A stretch of DNA of 64,000 nt from Chlorella sorokiniana. Its lineage: Eukaryota; Chlorophyta; Trebouxiophyceae; Chlorellales; Chlorellaceae. Of the stretch, positions 15,501 to 27,841 are shown in pieces. The stretch lies in contig CP084611.1 of the NCBI GenBank assembly GCA_025917655.1, positions 3,224,001-3,288,000 on the forward strand, read 5' to 3'. Made by a program: the position numbers and the translations under genes. The notes under the pieces were generated by a model, which did not search any database, was not told the DNA's origin, and saw nothing but the letters and a program-made list of their open reading frames with translations. Numbering within the stretch: position 1 is the first letter of the stretch; each line of letters starts with the position of its first letter.

Positions 15501-15889
15501 AGCGAGGCACTCAGGGTTGGTGGCGGGAGCTGGGCGGCCCAGCGCGGGGGGGGGCGGCGCCTGTGCGCTTGGTGTGCTTAGGGGTAGAGGAGCGAGGGAG
15601 AGAACGGGGCTGTCTCAGTGCTGCGCCCCCCCCCCTTGGTTCTCCCTCCGAACCCCCCTCCCCTTCTTTACAGCTGGACCCCGCCAACACGCACGCCTAC
15701 TTCAACCGCGGCATCAGCCACGACAAGCGCGGCGACCCCGCGGCCGCGGTGCGCGACTTCTCGGCCTGCATCCGGCTGGATCCGGGCCACGCGGTGGCGC
15801 TCTACAACCGCGCCTCCTGCCTCGACGCGCTGGGCCAGTACGAGCGCGCGGTGGGCGACTACCGCCGTGCGCTGGATGCGGAGAAGTAG
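12524..15889 (+). CDS. Tetratricopeptide (TPR) array protein
   Basis: A scaffold-type protein of about 12 TPR units in two blocks with a disordered linker. The start ATG at 12524 leads into YRKNADYDSLIEACTRKL. The first block contains AVRDYSVVLGREPGHVDAAY and AISDFSLVLSLEPGHAKAAY. A Pro/Ser/Gln-rich linker of roughly 200 residues follows (13224-13850). The second block has, for example, YALRKRGDFEGAVREYSAAL, YNSGIVRDRMGDYAAAVAAF, NRGFSYRKMERYEEAIADYT and NRGISHDKRGDPAAAVRDF. It ends at YRRALDAEK. Introns fall repeatedly between or inside single TPR units. One donor is buried in a GT repeat at 14045. Frame breaks occur near 13780, 14815 and 15320. The nearest general resemblance is to TTC6-like TPR proteins. 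The partner and cellular role are unknown. Confidence 0.85.
14045..14083 (+). repeat. (GT)n followed by poly-G at a 5' splice site
   Basis: The exon ending in DK is followed directly by about 12 GT units and then about 14 G. The donor GT is therefore the first unit of the microsatellite. Confidence 0.85.
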
Positions 15890-16249
15890 CGCGGCGGCGC
15901 CCGCGTGCCCGCCCCCTTCTCCACGCTTCCCCCTATTCTGTCTGCATGTTGAGCGATTCCGCTGCTGCCCATTTCATTGTCCTGTCCGCACTGCTGCATA
16001 GCAATCAATGCCTTGGTGCCACACTTGCTCAAACTCACTTCCTTTATAGCAAATGAAACTGCCCCGACTCTGCTTACACAGAGCATACTGAGGACTACTA
16101 TAAGTGAACAGATGCGGGATAAACAGCATGTCAGCACCGCTGTTGCGACACAACGCAATGCAAAGGGCCGACCTCAAGGGTTTGCCGCACCCAGGCAGCA
16201 GGCGGCGGCAAGTGATAAGAGTGAGCGCGCCAGGCAAGCCTCTACCCGC
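15890..16249. other. Convergent intergenic region, TPR gene / FTHFS
   Basis: About 360 bases of AT-richer DNA lie between two convergent stop codons. They presumably hold two 3' UTRs. No gene was seen. Confidence 0.4.
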
Positions 16250-19200
16250 TCACGACAGGCCCAGCACGCGGCCGGTGGCCGGGTCAAGGTCGATTTCATA
16301 GTAAGCGGGTCGGGTGGGCAGGCCCGGGATCATGTTCATGTCGCCGCAGATGGCGATGACCCAGCCTGCGCCCGCCGCCACCCGCAGCTCCCGCACCTTG
16401 AAGGTGAAGCCCGAGGGGGCGCCCTTGGCGGCAGGGTCGTTGCTGCGGCGCAGGCAAGCATAGGAGCAAAGATGGAGCAGGAGGGGAGGTGAGAGGGCAC
16501 GCTGCACGCCTGAAGGTGGGGCATGTGCCTAGGCGCAGGCAGCGGACACAGGGCAGCCAGCCACTGCACTGCGCAGGCTGACCAGTGCACGCCTGCCCCG
16601 CTCCCCCATCACTGCTCCACCCCGCTCACGAGAAGCTGTACTGCGTCTTGGCCATGCAGACGGGCAGCCCCCAAAGCCCTGCCGCGTGTACAGCTCCAGC
16701 GACGCCTCCGCCTCAGGGCTGAACTCAACCGCGCCCGCGCCGTAAATGCTGCGCGCAATCGCCTCGATCTTGTCCTGCGCAGCCATGCGGGGCGGTGACG
16801 GGTGCGGGTGAGTGTGGAGGGCCGGCATGGCGGCCAAACCCAGGGGGAGTGAGGCTGCCAGGCGGCGATCCCCCACACCCAAGCGGTGCTGCACACGCGC
16901 AGCGCGCCTTGAGCGGCGTGTCCAGCGGGTAGGTGAACTTGAAGGAGGCGGGCTTGGTGCAGGCGGCCATGACCGCGCGCGCCAGCTCCACCGCCCCAGC
17001 GCCGCCCTGGCCGTGGTGCTGCGCCACCGCCGCGTCGTCAGCCCCGCGGCCAGCGCCGCTTGGCGCACCACCTCCAGCTCGGCGTCGGTGTCGGTGGCAA
17101 AGCGGTTGATGGCCACCTGCAGCGTCGTCGAGCACCGGCACAGCAGGCATCAGCTGCGGGGGAGGGGGCCTGCATGCGGCCACCACTCAAAGCCCCCAGA
17201 GCCCCCACCCACTCACCACCACAGGCACGCCCCAGGAGCGCGCATTGGCAATGTGCTTGGCCAGGTTGCAGCACCCCGCACGCACCAGCTCCAGGTTCTC
17301 TGCGGGAAGCGAGGGGGGTGACCAGCAGCTGGGCCACACACACGGCCCATGGCCCTCGGGGCTGCTCGGGGCTCCTCCAGCGCCAGCACAAGCAGACCCC
17401 GCCTCCCAGTCCTCCCCAAGAACCCCCTCCGCTCTCCTCTGGGACCTATTCAAGCCTTCTGCCGCCGCCCTTCCCTTCCACACAAAGGAAACAGAGCATT
17501 CCTGCCCGCCCTCCGTCAACCCCCCACCACTTACCGCTCTTGTATGCGTGGTCCAGCGGCTTCCCGCCACCACGGGCGGCCCCCGCCGTGCATCTTCAGC
17601 GCGCGCACCGTGGACACAATGACCATGCAGTCGGGGGACAGCCCGCTGTACCGGCACTTGATGTTGCAGAACTTCTCGGCGCCAATGTCGGCGCCAAAGC
17701 CGGCCTGGCAAGCAGCAGCCGGGGGGGCGGGCGGGGGGGGGGGTCAGCGAGATTCGAGGGCGCAGGAGGCCACGGGCAGGCCCTGCCCCCGGGCGGCCCC
17801 TCCGCCAAACATGCGGGGTCCATGCTGGAAGGCAGTGCAGCATTCACCCTCCCCCACCCCTTCTGCATACCTCGGTGACCACGTAGCCGTCGCCTCCCGC
17901 CAGCTTGAGCGCGATCTGGTCGGCCACGATGGACGAGTTGCCGGTGGCGATGTTGGCAAGGGCCCCGCGTGCACCAGCACCGGCGTCTCCTCCAGCGTCT
18001 GCATCAGCGTGGGCTGGATGGCGTCCCTGGGGGGGGTGCGTGACGTGTGGGTGTGTGTGTGACGTGGGGGGTCGTATCGAGCGTTGAAGTGCTGGCAGTG
18101 GCAGTCACGGCAAGGGAGGAGGCCCCTCCGTGAGGACGATGCAGGCTGACGCAGCGTCAGGACGTGCTCGGGGGCCGCCCCCGCCCACCCCCACCCCACA
18201 ACGGCGGCAGAGCGCGGCGCCGCACCTTCATCAGCACGGTGAGCGCGCCGCCCACGCCGAGGTCGTCGGCGGTGACGGGCTGCCCGCCGCGGCTGCTGCC
18301 CACCACGATGCGGCCCAGCCGCTCCCGCATGTCGCCCAGGCTGGTGGTCACCGCCAGGATAGCCATGATTTCTGCGGTGTGTGTGTGGGTGGGTGGGGGG
18401 GCAGCTCTGGGGTCTCACAGCAAGGCTGCTGCAGCCGGGCACAAGGGGACGTCGACAGCGGCAGCGCGGCGGCAGCGCAGCACGGCACAGACAGGCCACC
18501 AGTGCTGCCCCGGCGGCCCCCACGCCCCGCTGGCGCCGCCCCACCCGAGGCCACCGCGATGTCGAAGCCGGTGGAGCGGGTCTGGCCCTTCTCAGCGGGG
18601 CCCTGCCCGATGGTGATGGCGCGCAGGAAGCGGTCGTTGGTGTCCAGCACGCGCCGCCAGGTGATGGAGGCTGCGGGCGCGGGCGGCGGTGAGAGCAAGG
18701 TGGGAGGGCAGGTGAGAGGGCAGGTGAGAGGGCATGCATGCCAGCCAGCACGCCTCCCAGCCTCCCGGCCGGCGGCGGGTGAGAGGGCCACGCGGGCCTG
18801 CCCCGCGTGGCGGCCGTGTGGCGCCGCGCGCGGCGGCCGTGCGGCGCGCCCCACCCGGGTCGATGTCCAGCCGCACAAACTTGGAGCGCTCCTCGGGGTC
18901 AGCTCGTTGGGGTCGCTCTGCGCGTATATGTATGTGTGTGTGTGTGTGTGTGTGGTGGTGTGGAGGTGGTATGGCGGGAGGGCGCTGGCTTCAAACGCAG
19001 AGCAGCGCTTGCCTCAAGCCAATGACGCCAGCCAAGCCATCCGGAGCCCAGCTCCCGCGTGATACCCCCCGCTTGCCTTGTCGATGCCGAGCTTGGCCAG
19101 GCGGCGCTTCATGACGGGCGCGAGCGGCGGGCGCCGTCGCGGTCGGCGGGGCACAGGCGGTTGAACAGGGCGTCGTCGCTCTGGGTGGCCTCGTGGAAGA

Positions 19201-20408
19201 TGCGGGTGTCGATGGCGGCGGCCAGCAGGTTGTTGGCGGCGGTGATGGCGTGGATGTCGCCCGTCATGTGCTGCGGGGGGCCCAGCCAGGCGCGAGGCAT
19301 GTGCGGCGTGTACGGCGGCGCAGCCTTCCGCAGCAATGCATGGCACATGCGCACGCCGCCCAGCGCTGGGCTGGATCCAGCACCGCGGCTGGCACTCGTG
19401 CTGCCGCCGGCAGCTGGCAGTCTTGAGACCCGAGGCTCCAGCAGCATCCGCTGCACAACACATCCCCTTGCCCCTAACCGCCACACACACCAGATTGAAC
19501 TCCTCCATTGGGATGACTTGGCTGTAGCCGCCTCCCGCCGCGCCGCCCTGTACACCAAGCAGCAAGCCTCAGGACGGCGGTTGAAGCCGCATCAAGACAA
19601 TGACCACACAAGGAGGGATGGATCAGCCCAGCTTTCTCTTCTTCCATGCCCTGCACATGCGTCTGCATGCACCCCATCACCCCATGCCCACATGTCCTTG
19701 CCTTGATGCCAAAAGTGGCTGCAGGCAGGGAGGGAAAGGATGGGTGTAAAGCCTTGTGCGCTCCGCACAAACCAGGCATGCAGACACCGCGGACTTACGT
19801 CCTTGGGATGGCTGGCGCACGCATGTCACCACCCTCTGGCCAAGGTGTGCTCCCAGAGCCTGGCAGAGGCCAACAGTGGTGGTGCTGCGGGGGAGTGTGG
19901 CAGAGCTGGTTGGCCTGCACTCTTGCATGTGCAGGCAGCGTCAGGGATGCTCGGCCTGCCTCACCTCTTGCCCTCGCCCAGCGGCGTAGGAGTCATGCCC
20001 GCCACAACAACGTACTTTCCGTTGGGCTGGTCTTTCAGCTTGTCGATGACAGACAGCTTAACCTGGGGGTGAGTGACAGGCCCATTGTGGGATAGCGACA
20101 GCAGCAGGCGGGAGCGGCAGCAGCGTCCAAAGCGATCTAAGCGGCAACGCCCATACCGCAGCACAATTGATCACACAATAGATATCTTGATTCCAGTCAG
20201 CAATCAAATGCAGCAGCAACTACTCCAGAGAGAACCGCTCGAGAGCGTGTCGGTCGCTCCCGCGCACCTTTGCCTTATCATGGCCGTGAGGCTCGTAATC
20301 ATTGTCTGCAAGCCCAATCTTGGCGGCAATTTCTGTAATGGGCCGACAGGTCACGGCCTGTGCGATCTCGATGTCCGGTGGAGTGGGCGTGACAATTTGC
20401 AGCGGCAT
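16250..20408 (-). CDS. THFS: Formate-tetrahydrofolate ligase (10-formyl-THF synthetase)
   Basis: ATP-dependent joining of formate to tetrahydrofolate, which supplies 10-formyl-THF to one-carbon metabolism. Many short exons carry the full family order. They include [19 protein letters not shown] (N-terminus), [18 protein letters not shown] (nucleotide-binding loop) and [16 protein letters not shown]. These are followed by [51 protein letters not shown] and [15 protein letters not shown]-like residues. The C-terminal part has [71 protein letters not shown] and [11 protein letters not shown]. The ATG at 20408 gives no obvious transit peptide, consistent with a cytosolic enzyme. The size fits the monofunctional eukaryotic plant form of about 630 residues. 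Single-base breaks occur, for example near 17960 and 19130. Several introns contain GT/CA repeats. Confidence 0.93.
18934..18954. repeat. (GT)n microsatellite in an FTHFS intron
   Basis: About ten GT units interrupted only at the edges. On the transcribed strand this reads as a CA repeat. Shorter GT-rich stretches lie at about 18045-18062 and 18378-18400 in neighbouring introns. Confidence 0.8.
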
Positions 20409-20725
20409 TTCGATAGTGGTGCGCTTGAATCTAAGCCAATAATGTAGTTATATGCATCGATTCCCGTGGCTGCCCGTAGTAGAAACAACTGCCACATCTG
20501 CGCGCCACGTGGGACGCCGTCGGCGGGCTGTGGGTGGTCGACTGGAGACGGTTGCTCCTGGCGCACTTTGGCGATATGCACCAGTCCCAAGGAATGAGTC
20601 CGGAAATGGATCAATCAATCCATCAAGCCCAACAATACAGTAGCCATCTCCATCCGGGTGCGCAGGTGGGCGCAAGCCTACATAGCTGCTGTACACAACA
20701 GCTGCGCCAGTCAAGCCGCCCCATC
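20409..20725. other. Intergenic, FTHFS 5' side / COG4 3' side
   Basis: About 317 bases lie between two minus-strand genes. No family-like coding potential was seen. The stretch probably contains the FTHFS promoter. Confidence 0.35.
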
Positions 20726-23700
20726 TCACAGCTTCAGCGCCAGAATATCGTGCGGTGAGAAGTCGACCCGCTGGCCGAGGATCTGGCGCACGTCGTTGTC
20801 GGTCAGGCGCCAGGCGATGGCCCCAGCGTCGCCCCAGTAATCCAGCACCTCGCCCACCTGCGGCGGAGGCGAGCAGCGGCAAGGGCTGACACATGCTGGC
20901 AAGCCGGCAAGCATGCCAGCTGGCTGCCTCGACAGCCGCAGCGGGTGCGGCGCGGGCAGCACATGCACGCGTGCCCGCGGCGGAAGGAGGCGCAGCAGGC
21001 GGGCGGCCCCCGGCAGCGGCTCACCGCCTCCAGCGTCAGCAGCGTGGCCATCTGGCTCAGCCGCGCAAACTTGTCGCGCACCGTGCGGGTGGTCATGTCC
21101 GACAGGCCGCCTGCAGGGGAGAGGGTGGAGGTGAGCGAGGCTGAGGTTGAGGTGCATGCGGGGCAGGCAGTCGTAGGGCATTAGGTACACAGCGCCGGCA
21201 CCAGGCGCGGCGCCGCTCACCGACCAGCAGGCGAACGTCCTTCTCCAGCTGCAGCCCGCCCAGCTGGGTGAAGCGCTTCTGAGACAGCACCGCCTCCAGC
21301 CGCGCCACCACCTGCCACGGGGAGGGCGGGGCCGGGGTGGGGCCTTCAGGCCTGGCCGCCGTGCAGCTCGACGTGTGCAACCCACAGCACCAGCCAGGCT
21401 CCTCCCCCACCCCCCACCTTGTCCAGCACCAGGTGCACCAGCGCGTCGTGAGCGGCCGGGGTGAGCAGCGGCTGCAGCCAGGCCAGGTGCTCGCCCAGCG
21501 CCAGCAGCAGCGCCTGGGCCCAGGCGGAGGCGCCGCCGGGCCCGCCCCCAGCTCCGCCTCCCCAGCTCGTACGAGGCGGCCATGGCGTCGTCCAGGGCGG
21601 GGCGCAGGCGGGGCACCAGCCCGCCGCACAGCTGGTCCAGCGCGCGGGTGGCCAGCTGGCGGAAGTCGGACGCGGTCTTGCCCAGGTCGGCCAGCACCTG
21701 CGGGGGGGGCCGGGCAACGGGCAACGGGCTGCGCCTTACCTGTACCACCACCTCGGGTGGGGTGTTTGTGGTCTGCTGCAAGGCCATGGGCCAAGCAGGC
21801 AGCCAGGCTGTGAACCAAGTGCCCTTGCACGCCCCTTTGTTAAAGGGGTATGCTGATGGACTGTGGCCGGGCCAGTTTCACAACAGGAACCAACAGCTGC
21901 CGTCGTCGCCGCCCTGGCGTCGCCTGAAGGGCTGCACAGCTGGCCTGCCAGCCCCCCCCCCCCCCGCCTTTTGCCCTCCCCACCAGCTTGATGCGGTCCC
22001 TGTCGTTGGCCTGGTGGAAGATGTGGGAGGCCATGTCTTCCAGCTGCTGCCGCAGCTTGGCCACGTATCCCGCGCTGACCTCGGCGTTGTTGAAGGCAGC
22101 GGCTGCCGCCGCGGCGTCCGCCCCCGGCGCCTCCCGGCTCCGGCGGGCGGCCGCCAGCAGGCGCCCGCGGCGCCCTGCAGGCGGGCTGCCAGGGCGTTGC
22201 GGTAGAGGGTGGAGAGCAGGGAGTGCAGCTGGTTGAGGATCGCCACCACGGAGGGCGCCTTGCCGGTGCCTAGGCAGCGCCGCCCGGCCTTGAGCAGCAC
22301 GAAGAAGGCGTCGTCCACCATGGAGGAGGTGAGGGAGTCGGGCACGGGCTCGTCGATGCGGATGGCCTGGGGTGGGTGGGTGGGCGTGGGTGTGGGTCAG
22401 TCACGCTGCAAAAGGCTGGGTGCAAAAAGTGAAGTCCTTTCTCCCATACCGCACGCCGCCCCCTTCTGCCCACCTTGGCCACGCTCTCCTCCATGTAATA
22501 CTCCTCCAGCGACAGGTAGTACGACAGCAGCTCCCGCACAGCCGAGGAGAAGGCGCCGCCGCGCAGCGCCGTCTCGCGCGCGGCCGGCAGGGCGCCGGCG
22601 CCGCCACCTCCCCATGCGCGCCAGCAGGTACTGGCAGTACTCCTCGCTGCGCTGGCACAGCAGCAGCAGCTCCTCCAGGAAGCCCTCCACCTGAGGGGGA
22701 GACAATGAGGCACGGTGGGGCCAGCAAACCAGCTGGGACGCCACATAAACGCTGGGCGAGGGGCAGGGCAGCGGAACCAGGCAAGGACAGGCAGCAAAGC
22801 CCGCCTGCACAGCCAGAGTTTAGTGTTGCAAGCCAAGGGGCTCTGCCCCCGCCCGCTGGCAGCCCACCTGGCGTGGCTCCACGGGCGCCGCCTCCATCGT
22901 GGTGTCGTCCCTGCGCCGCATGCCCACCTGCCCCGCGATGCGCGCCAGGCGGCGGTAGTCGGCGTAGCGCTGCAGCAGGCGGGTGCCGTGCACGTCGCAC
23001 TCGGTGTGCAGGCCCTGCAACGCCACCAGCCCCAGCTCTGCAGGTGGGGGGCGGCGGTGGTGGGGGGGAGGCAGCGGGGAGCCCAGAGGAGAGCGGGCGG
23101 GTGAGCGACAGGCAGCAGCACACTGGGCAGCAAGCCGGTATGCAGGCAGGGTTGCTGGCCAGCCGCTTGCACCCTCACTCTGCCAGCCCCCCGCGGCCAC
23201 CCGTGCGCGAGAGCCCCCAGCCCACCCGGCCCAAACGTGTCCCGGATGAGGTCCAGGTGCTCGTCCACCGCCGCCGCCACGTCCTTGAACAGGCCCGTCA
23301 GCGTGCCCAGGTAGTCGGGGCCGGCTCCCGCGCCGCCCTCCCCGCCCCCCGCCGCAAACGAATCCACCAGCGCGTCGTAGTCGGGCGCGCGCGGTCGGCG
23401 ACCAGCTTGCGCAGGAAGCCCACCAGCAGGTCCAGCCCCTCCTGCTGCAGCCGCAGCGGCCGGTGCAGGCGCGTGAAGCGCAGCACGCCCGCGTGGTCGC
23501 CCGCGGCGGCCGCCGCCCGCCCCGCTTGCGCACGACGTCCTCCAGCCGCGCCCGCCCCTCGGCCAGCACCCGCGCCTGCTCCGCGGCGGCGCGGCCGTCC
23601 GCGTCGGCCAGCCCTGCAGACGCGGCGGCCACGCTGGCGGCGGGCCCCGCTCGCCGCTGCCGCCCGCCGCCGCCGCCGCCTCCACCCCCCCGCCGCCAGC

Positions 23701-24280
23701 TCGTCCTCCAGCTCCAGGTAGCGCGCCACGCACTCGGCCGCCGCCTCGTAGTCCTCCGCGGCCAGCGCCGCCTGGATGCCCTCCACCGCGCGCATGCGGT
23801 CCAGCACCGCGCCGATGTGCGCCAGCGTGGCCTGCACCCGCGACTGCGCCGTGTCCAGCTCCCGCACCTTGCGGCTGACGCGCTCCGCCAGCGCCGCCGT
23901 GTCCCGCGTGCTGCCCGCCAGCGCCTCGGCCTCCACCCGCGCCACTTGCAGCATCTGGGGGCAGGGCAGGGTGCGGGGGGCTTCAGCAGCGGCAGCCGGC
24001 GTGCACCCAGCACAGCACAGATTGTTTGGGCCAGGCAGCGAGGGGGTCGCACTCCCCCACCCGGGCGGGTGCCCACCTCCTCGGTGGAGCTGTGCAGCTC
24101 CAGCAGGCCCTGCTCCAGCTCACTGCGCTTGGACAGCAGCTGCTCCAGCTCCGTGTCTATGGCCCGCTCTCGCGCCGAGGCCTCGTGCAGCAGGCGATGC
24201 ACATCAGCCACGGACGACAGCGAGCGCACCGCCTCCAGGCCAAAGCCGCCGCCGGCTGCTGAAACTGCGGTTGGCGCCAT
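20726..24280 (-). CDS. COG4: Conserved oligomeric Golgi complex subunit 4
   Basis: COG4 belongs to lobe A of the COG tether, which docks intra-Golgi retrograde vesicles. The ATG at 24280 is followed by a helical N-terminus with DVHRLLHEASARERAIDTEL and QLLSKRSELEQGLLELHSS. Next come ALAERVSRKVRELDTAQSR and VEGIQAALAAEDYEAAAECV. The middle has LGTLTGLFKDVAAAVDEHLD and the COG4-type ELLSYYLSLEEYYMEESVAK. The distal part has SLTSSMVDDAFFVLLKAGRR and AILNQLHSLLSTLYRNALAA. The C-terminal domain has LEAVLSQKRFTQLGGLQLEK, TVRDKFARLSQMATLLTLE, VLDYWGDAGAIAWRLT and the terminal RVDFSPHDILALKL. That last block matches the conserved end of the human protein. Frame breaks occur, for example near 23390 and 23690. 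Its start faces the V-ATPase B start about 715 bases away. Confidence 0.93.
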
Positions 24281-24996
24281 GGTTGGCGTCCCACAACGGC
24301 GTGATGTGCAGTTAGGCTCCCCTGCGCCCCGCTGTTTTGCTGTAATCTCCTCTGAACCACCCTTGCGATCGCCGATCAGCTGTCTTCAACATGAAGGGCG
24401 CGCACAAGGCGCCAAACAATCCAGGATCGCTTCGATCGCACGTAAGAGCCCCTTTGGAAGCCCAGGGCACCCTCAGACGGGAAGTGCACTTGTACTGCCA
24501 CGGAAAGCGTACGTCCTCTGACTTGCCCCGGGCTTTGGGTGCGCTCCTCAGGAAGGGGAGATTGCACGATCCAGGAGAACGCTGATCAGGGCCTCGCTTC
24601 CTAACAGCAGCGTTAGCTAGGGGCTTTCACTGCGCGCGATCGCGTTCTCTGGGAGGGCCGCTCGCCTGCAATACGAAGACAGCCGAACCAGAGTGTGTCG
24701 ATCAACGGCAGGTGGGCTGCTCTGTGGGAGGGTGCTCTCTGCAGGGTTTGCGGCACGGAGCGTGTGAGCGCTGCAAGCACACAAGCTGGTTTGGGCTGCC
24801 AGCAACCCCTGCGACCCGCTGCTAGTCAGGATTTTCCGACGCAGGGGGTGAGGTGCAGACCGCCTGCTGCCCTACCCGGCGCGCTGGTCACCGCCGCTCA
24901 TGTGTCTTGTGTGCGCAGTCGTCCCCTAGGCTTCGCAGTGGCGTGTGGCAAGCCCTCTCTGAAGCGACCGCAAAGTAGTCAGAGCCACAGCGCACA
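24281..24996. promoter_or_regulatory. Divergent intergenic region, COG4 / V-ATPase B
   Basis: About 715 bases lie between two divergent start codons of housekeeping secretory-pathway genes. GC is lower than in the exons. No TATA box is evident. Shared promoter use is an inference from the geometry. Confidence 0.4.
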
Positions 24997-27603
24997 ATGG
25001 CGGGCGGCGTGGACTTTTTGACGGCCGAGATGGCGCAGAAGGCGCACATTGACGCGGTCAACCGGGACTACGTGTGTGAGCCGCACCTTGGTGAGCGGTC
25101 GTGGGGACGGTGCTGCGCAATAGTTAAGGTTCAAAAGGCAGCATGGATGGATGTGCGCATCGCCATTGCAGATGGTCGGTCCTGCACCCCGCATACGCAG
25201 CCCTTGCATGTGCATCGCCGCTTGCCTTAAAACCCTTGTTTGCTGTGTCACTCCTGTTTGTAGAATACCGCACTGTTGGTGGGGTGGCAGGACCCTTGGT
25301 GGTTGTGAACACAGTCAAGGTGGGCGGAAGCTGTATCTCCAATGCATTACCACGCTTGGCATTACTTGCGGACGTCTCGCCGCCCCCTCTCAAGGTCCCC
25401 CTCCGCATGGACCCCTCCCCCTGCAGAAGCCCAAGTATGCGGAGATTGTGGACCTGCGGCTGGGCGACGGCAGCATGCGGCGGGGCCAGGTGCTGGAGGT
25501 GGATGGCGACCGTGCGGTGGTGCAGGTGTTTGAGGGCACCTCGGGCATCGACAACCAGGGCACCACCCTGGAGTTCACGGGGAGGTGCGTGGCTTGCAGG
25601 GGAGGAGGGGTTGGGGGCAAGGGGGCAGCGCACTGGCTGAGGGCAGCTGGCAGGGTATGCTGGCAAACAGGAGGGACGCGTGCTACGTGAGGGGCTTGTT
25701 GCGGGCCCCGCTGCCTTTGACGTAGTGTTGTTGTTGTCGCTGGGCCCGCCTGCCTCAGGTGCTGCGCACCCCGGTCTCCCGCGACATGCTTGGGCGGGTG
25801 TTCAACGGCTCGGGCGCCCCATCGATGGCGGGTGAGGCGCTGCTGGAGCTGCCCTGACGCCAGCAACCCTCAGCTCTGCCGCCTCGGCTGTGTGACCACA
25901 CGTCACCCACCTGCCCCTCGCTGCGCCCCCTTCCCCCTCCCCTCCTGTCCCGCAGCCCCCCGTGCTGGCGGAGCAGTTCTTGGACATCAACGGCGCGTCC
26001 ATCAACCCCTCGGAGCGCACCTACCCCGAGGAGATGATCCAGACCGGCATCTCCACCATCGACGTCATGAACTCCATCGCGCGCGGCCAGAAGATCCCGC
26101 TCTTCTCCGCCGCCGGCCTGCCCCACAACGACATCGCGGCCCAGATCTGCCGCCAGGCGGGGCTGGTGCGGCATGGCGGGGAGGAGGGCGAGAGCGACCC
26201 CTTCGCCATCGTGTTTGCCGCCATGGGCGTCAACATGGAGACGGCCCACTTCTTCAAGCAGGACTTTGAGGAGAACGGGTCCATGGACCGCACCGTGCTC
26301 TTCCTCAACCTCGCCAACGACCCCACCATCGAGCGCATCATCACCCCCCCGCATCGCCCTCACCACCGCCGAGTACCTGGCATACGACTGCGGCATGCAC
26401 GTCCTGGTCATCCTGACGGGTGGGCCGTGCGGGGCGGGGCTGAGTAGCGGCGTGGGCAGGTGGATGGTGGGCAGGCGTGAGGGCTTAGCTTTGCAATGCA
26501 CGCAAAGCTTGCGGCGCGCTGCCCAACTATGAACCCCTCCCCGTCTCCTCGAGCAGACATGTCGTCATACGCCGACGCCCTGCGTGAGGTGTCTGCCGCG
26601 CGCGAGGAGGTGCCCGGTCGGCGCGGCTACCCCGGCTACATGTACACCGACCTGGCCACCATCTACGAGCGCGCGGGTGGGTTGCGGCGGTTCGATGCGG
26701 CGCAGCGTCCTGCGGGGCATATGCCTGCAGGCCTGGCTGGCTGGAAGCACCTCCTGCAGTGCTCTTCGTTGCATGAAGCTTCCGCGCCCCTGCGCAGGCC
26801 GCATTGAGGGTCGCAAGGGCTCCATCACGCAGCTGCCCATCCTGACCATGCCCAACGACGACATCACCCACCCCATCCCCGACCTGACCGGCTACATCAC
26901 GGAGGGGCAGGTGTACGTGGACAGGCAGCTGCACAACAGGTGGGGGCCGGGGGCTGGTGGGCAGGCGGCAACTGCGCCGTGGGGGCGCAGGCGAGTGCGG
27001 GACGAGCCGGGGCTGTTGCTGCCAACCCTGCACCACACGCTGCTCAGCGCCCCCTGGCCTCCCCCGCCCTTCCTACTACGGCTGCCTGCAGGCAGGTGTA
27101 CCCCCATCAACGTGCTGCCCAGCCTGTCGCGGCTGATGAAGAGCGCCATCGGCGAGGGCATGACGCGCGGCGACCATTCCGAGGTGTCCAACCAGCTCTA
27201 TGCCAACTACGCCATTGGCAAGGACGTGCAGGTAGGGGGAGAGGTGGCAAGGGGGTTGCTGCCCAGCAGCATGCTGGCCCTTGCGCTCAACGGCTGCTGA
27301 AGGCCAAGAGCAGGTCTGCTGTCCTGCTTACGCGCCTCTCACACTGGTCCCCCCTCCCTGCACGCAGGGCATGAAGGCGGTGGTGGGCGAGGAGGCGCTG
27401 TCCCCCGAGGACCTGCTCTACCTGCAGTTCCTGGACAAGTTCGAGTCGCGGTTTGTGAACCAGGGCCTGTACGACAACCGCACCATCTTCGACTCCCTCG
27501 ACCTCGCCTGGTCCCTGCTGCGCCTCTTCCCCGCGAGCTGCTGCGCCGCATCACCACCGCCACCCTGGACAAGTACTACGACCGCGAGAAGGCGGCGCCC
27601 TGA
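24997..27603 (+). CDS. VATB: V-type proton ATPase subunit B
   Basis: The regulatory, non-catalytic nucleotide-binding subunit of the V1 sector, alternating with subunit A in the hexamer that drives vacuolar and Golgi acidification. Early exons are 24997-25090, 25264-25319 and one from 25427. Family blocks are [51 protein letters not shown] and [19 protein letters not shown]. These are followed by [54 protein letters not shown] and [18 protein letters not shown]. The ATPase alpha/beta signature region is [15 protein letters not shown]. The end is [12 protein letters not shown]. Breaks occur near 25577, 25818, 26346 (one extra C) and 27533, all in G or C runs. Because this protein is essential and the rest is highly conserved, they look like sequence errors. 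The catalytic P-loop of subunit A is absent, as expected for B. Confidence 0.95.
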
Positions 27604-27841
27604 GGCCCCAGGCAGCGGGGCACCGATGCTGGGTGGCTCCCGGCCGCCTGCTGCGCAGGCACACCCGTTTTGTGGCTGAGGTCGTGTGTTGGTGCAACCC
27701 TTTGCAACCTAACTGCTGCACTGTGTCAAGAACGACTTTCAAGTGGTGAGGGCAGCTGGTACAAGGGGACAACCCGGAACAGACATGAATTGGTTGTACA
27801 GGCAAGGGGAACAGTGCGCAACGTGTCGAGCAGAGAGGCCC

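Noticed and set aside
22270-23733. Very long open frames on both strands inside COG4
   Set aside because: Composition is that of GC-rich antisense and off-frame reading. The COG4 frames carry the conserved blocks.
24997-27603. V-ATPase B as a pseudogene because of its broken frame
   Set aside because: All motifs are intact and breaks are one-base changes in G/C runs, the same pattern as in every other GC-rich gene here. Sequence error explains this better.
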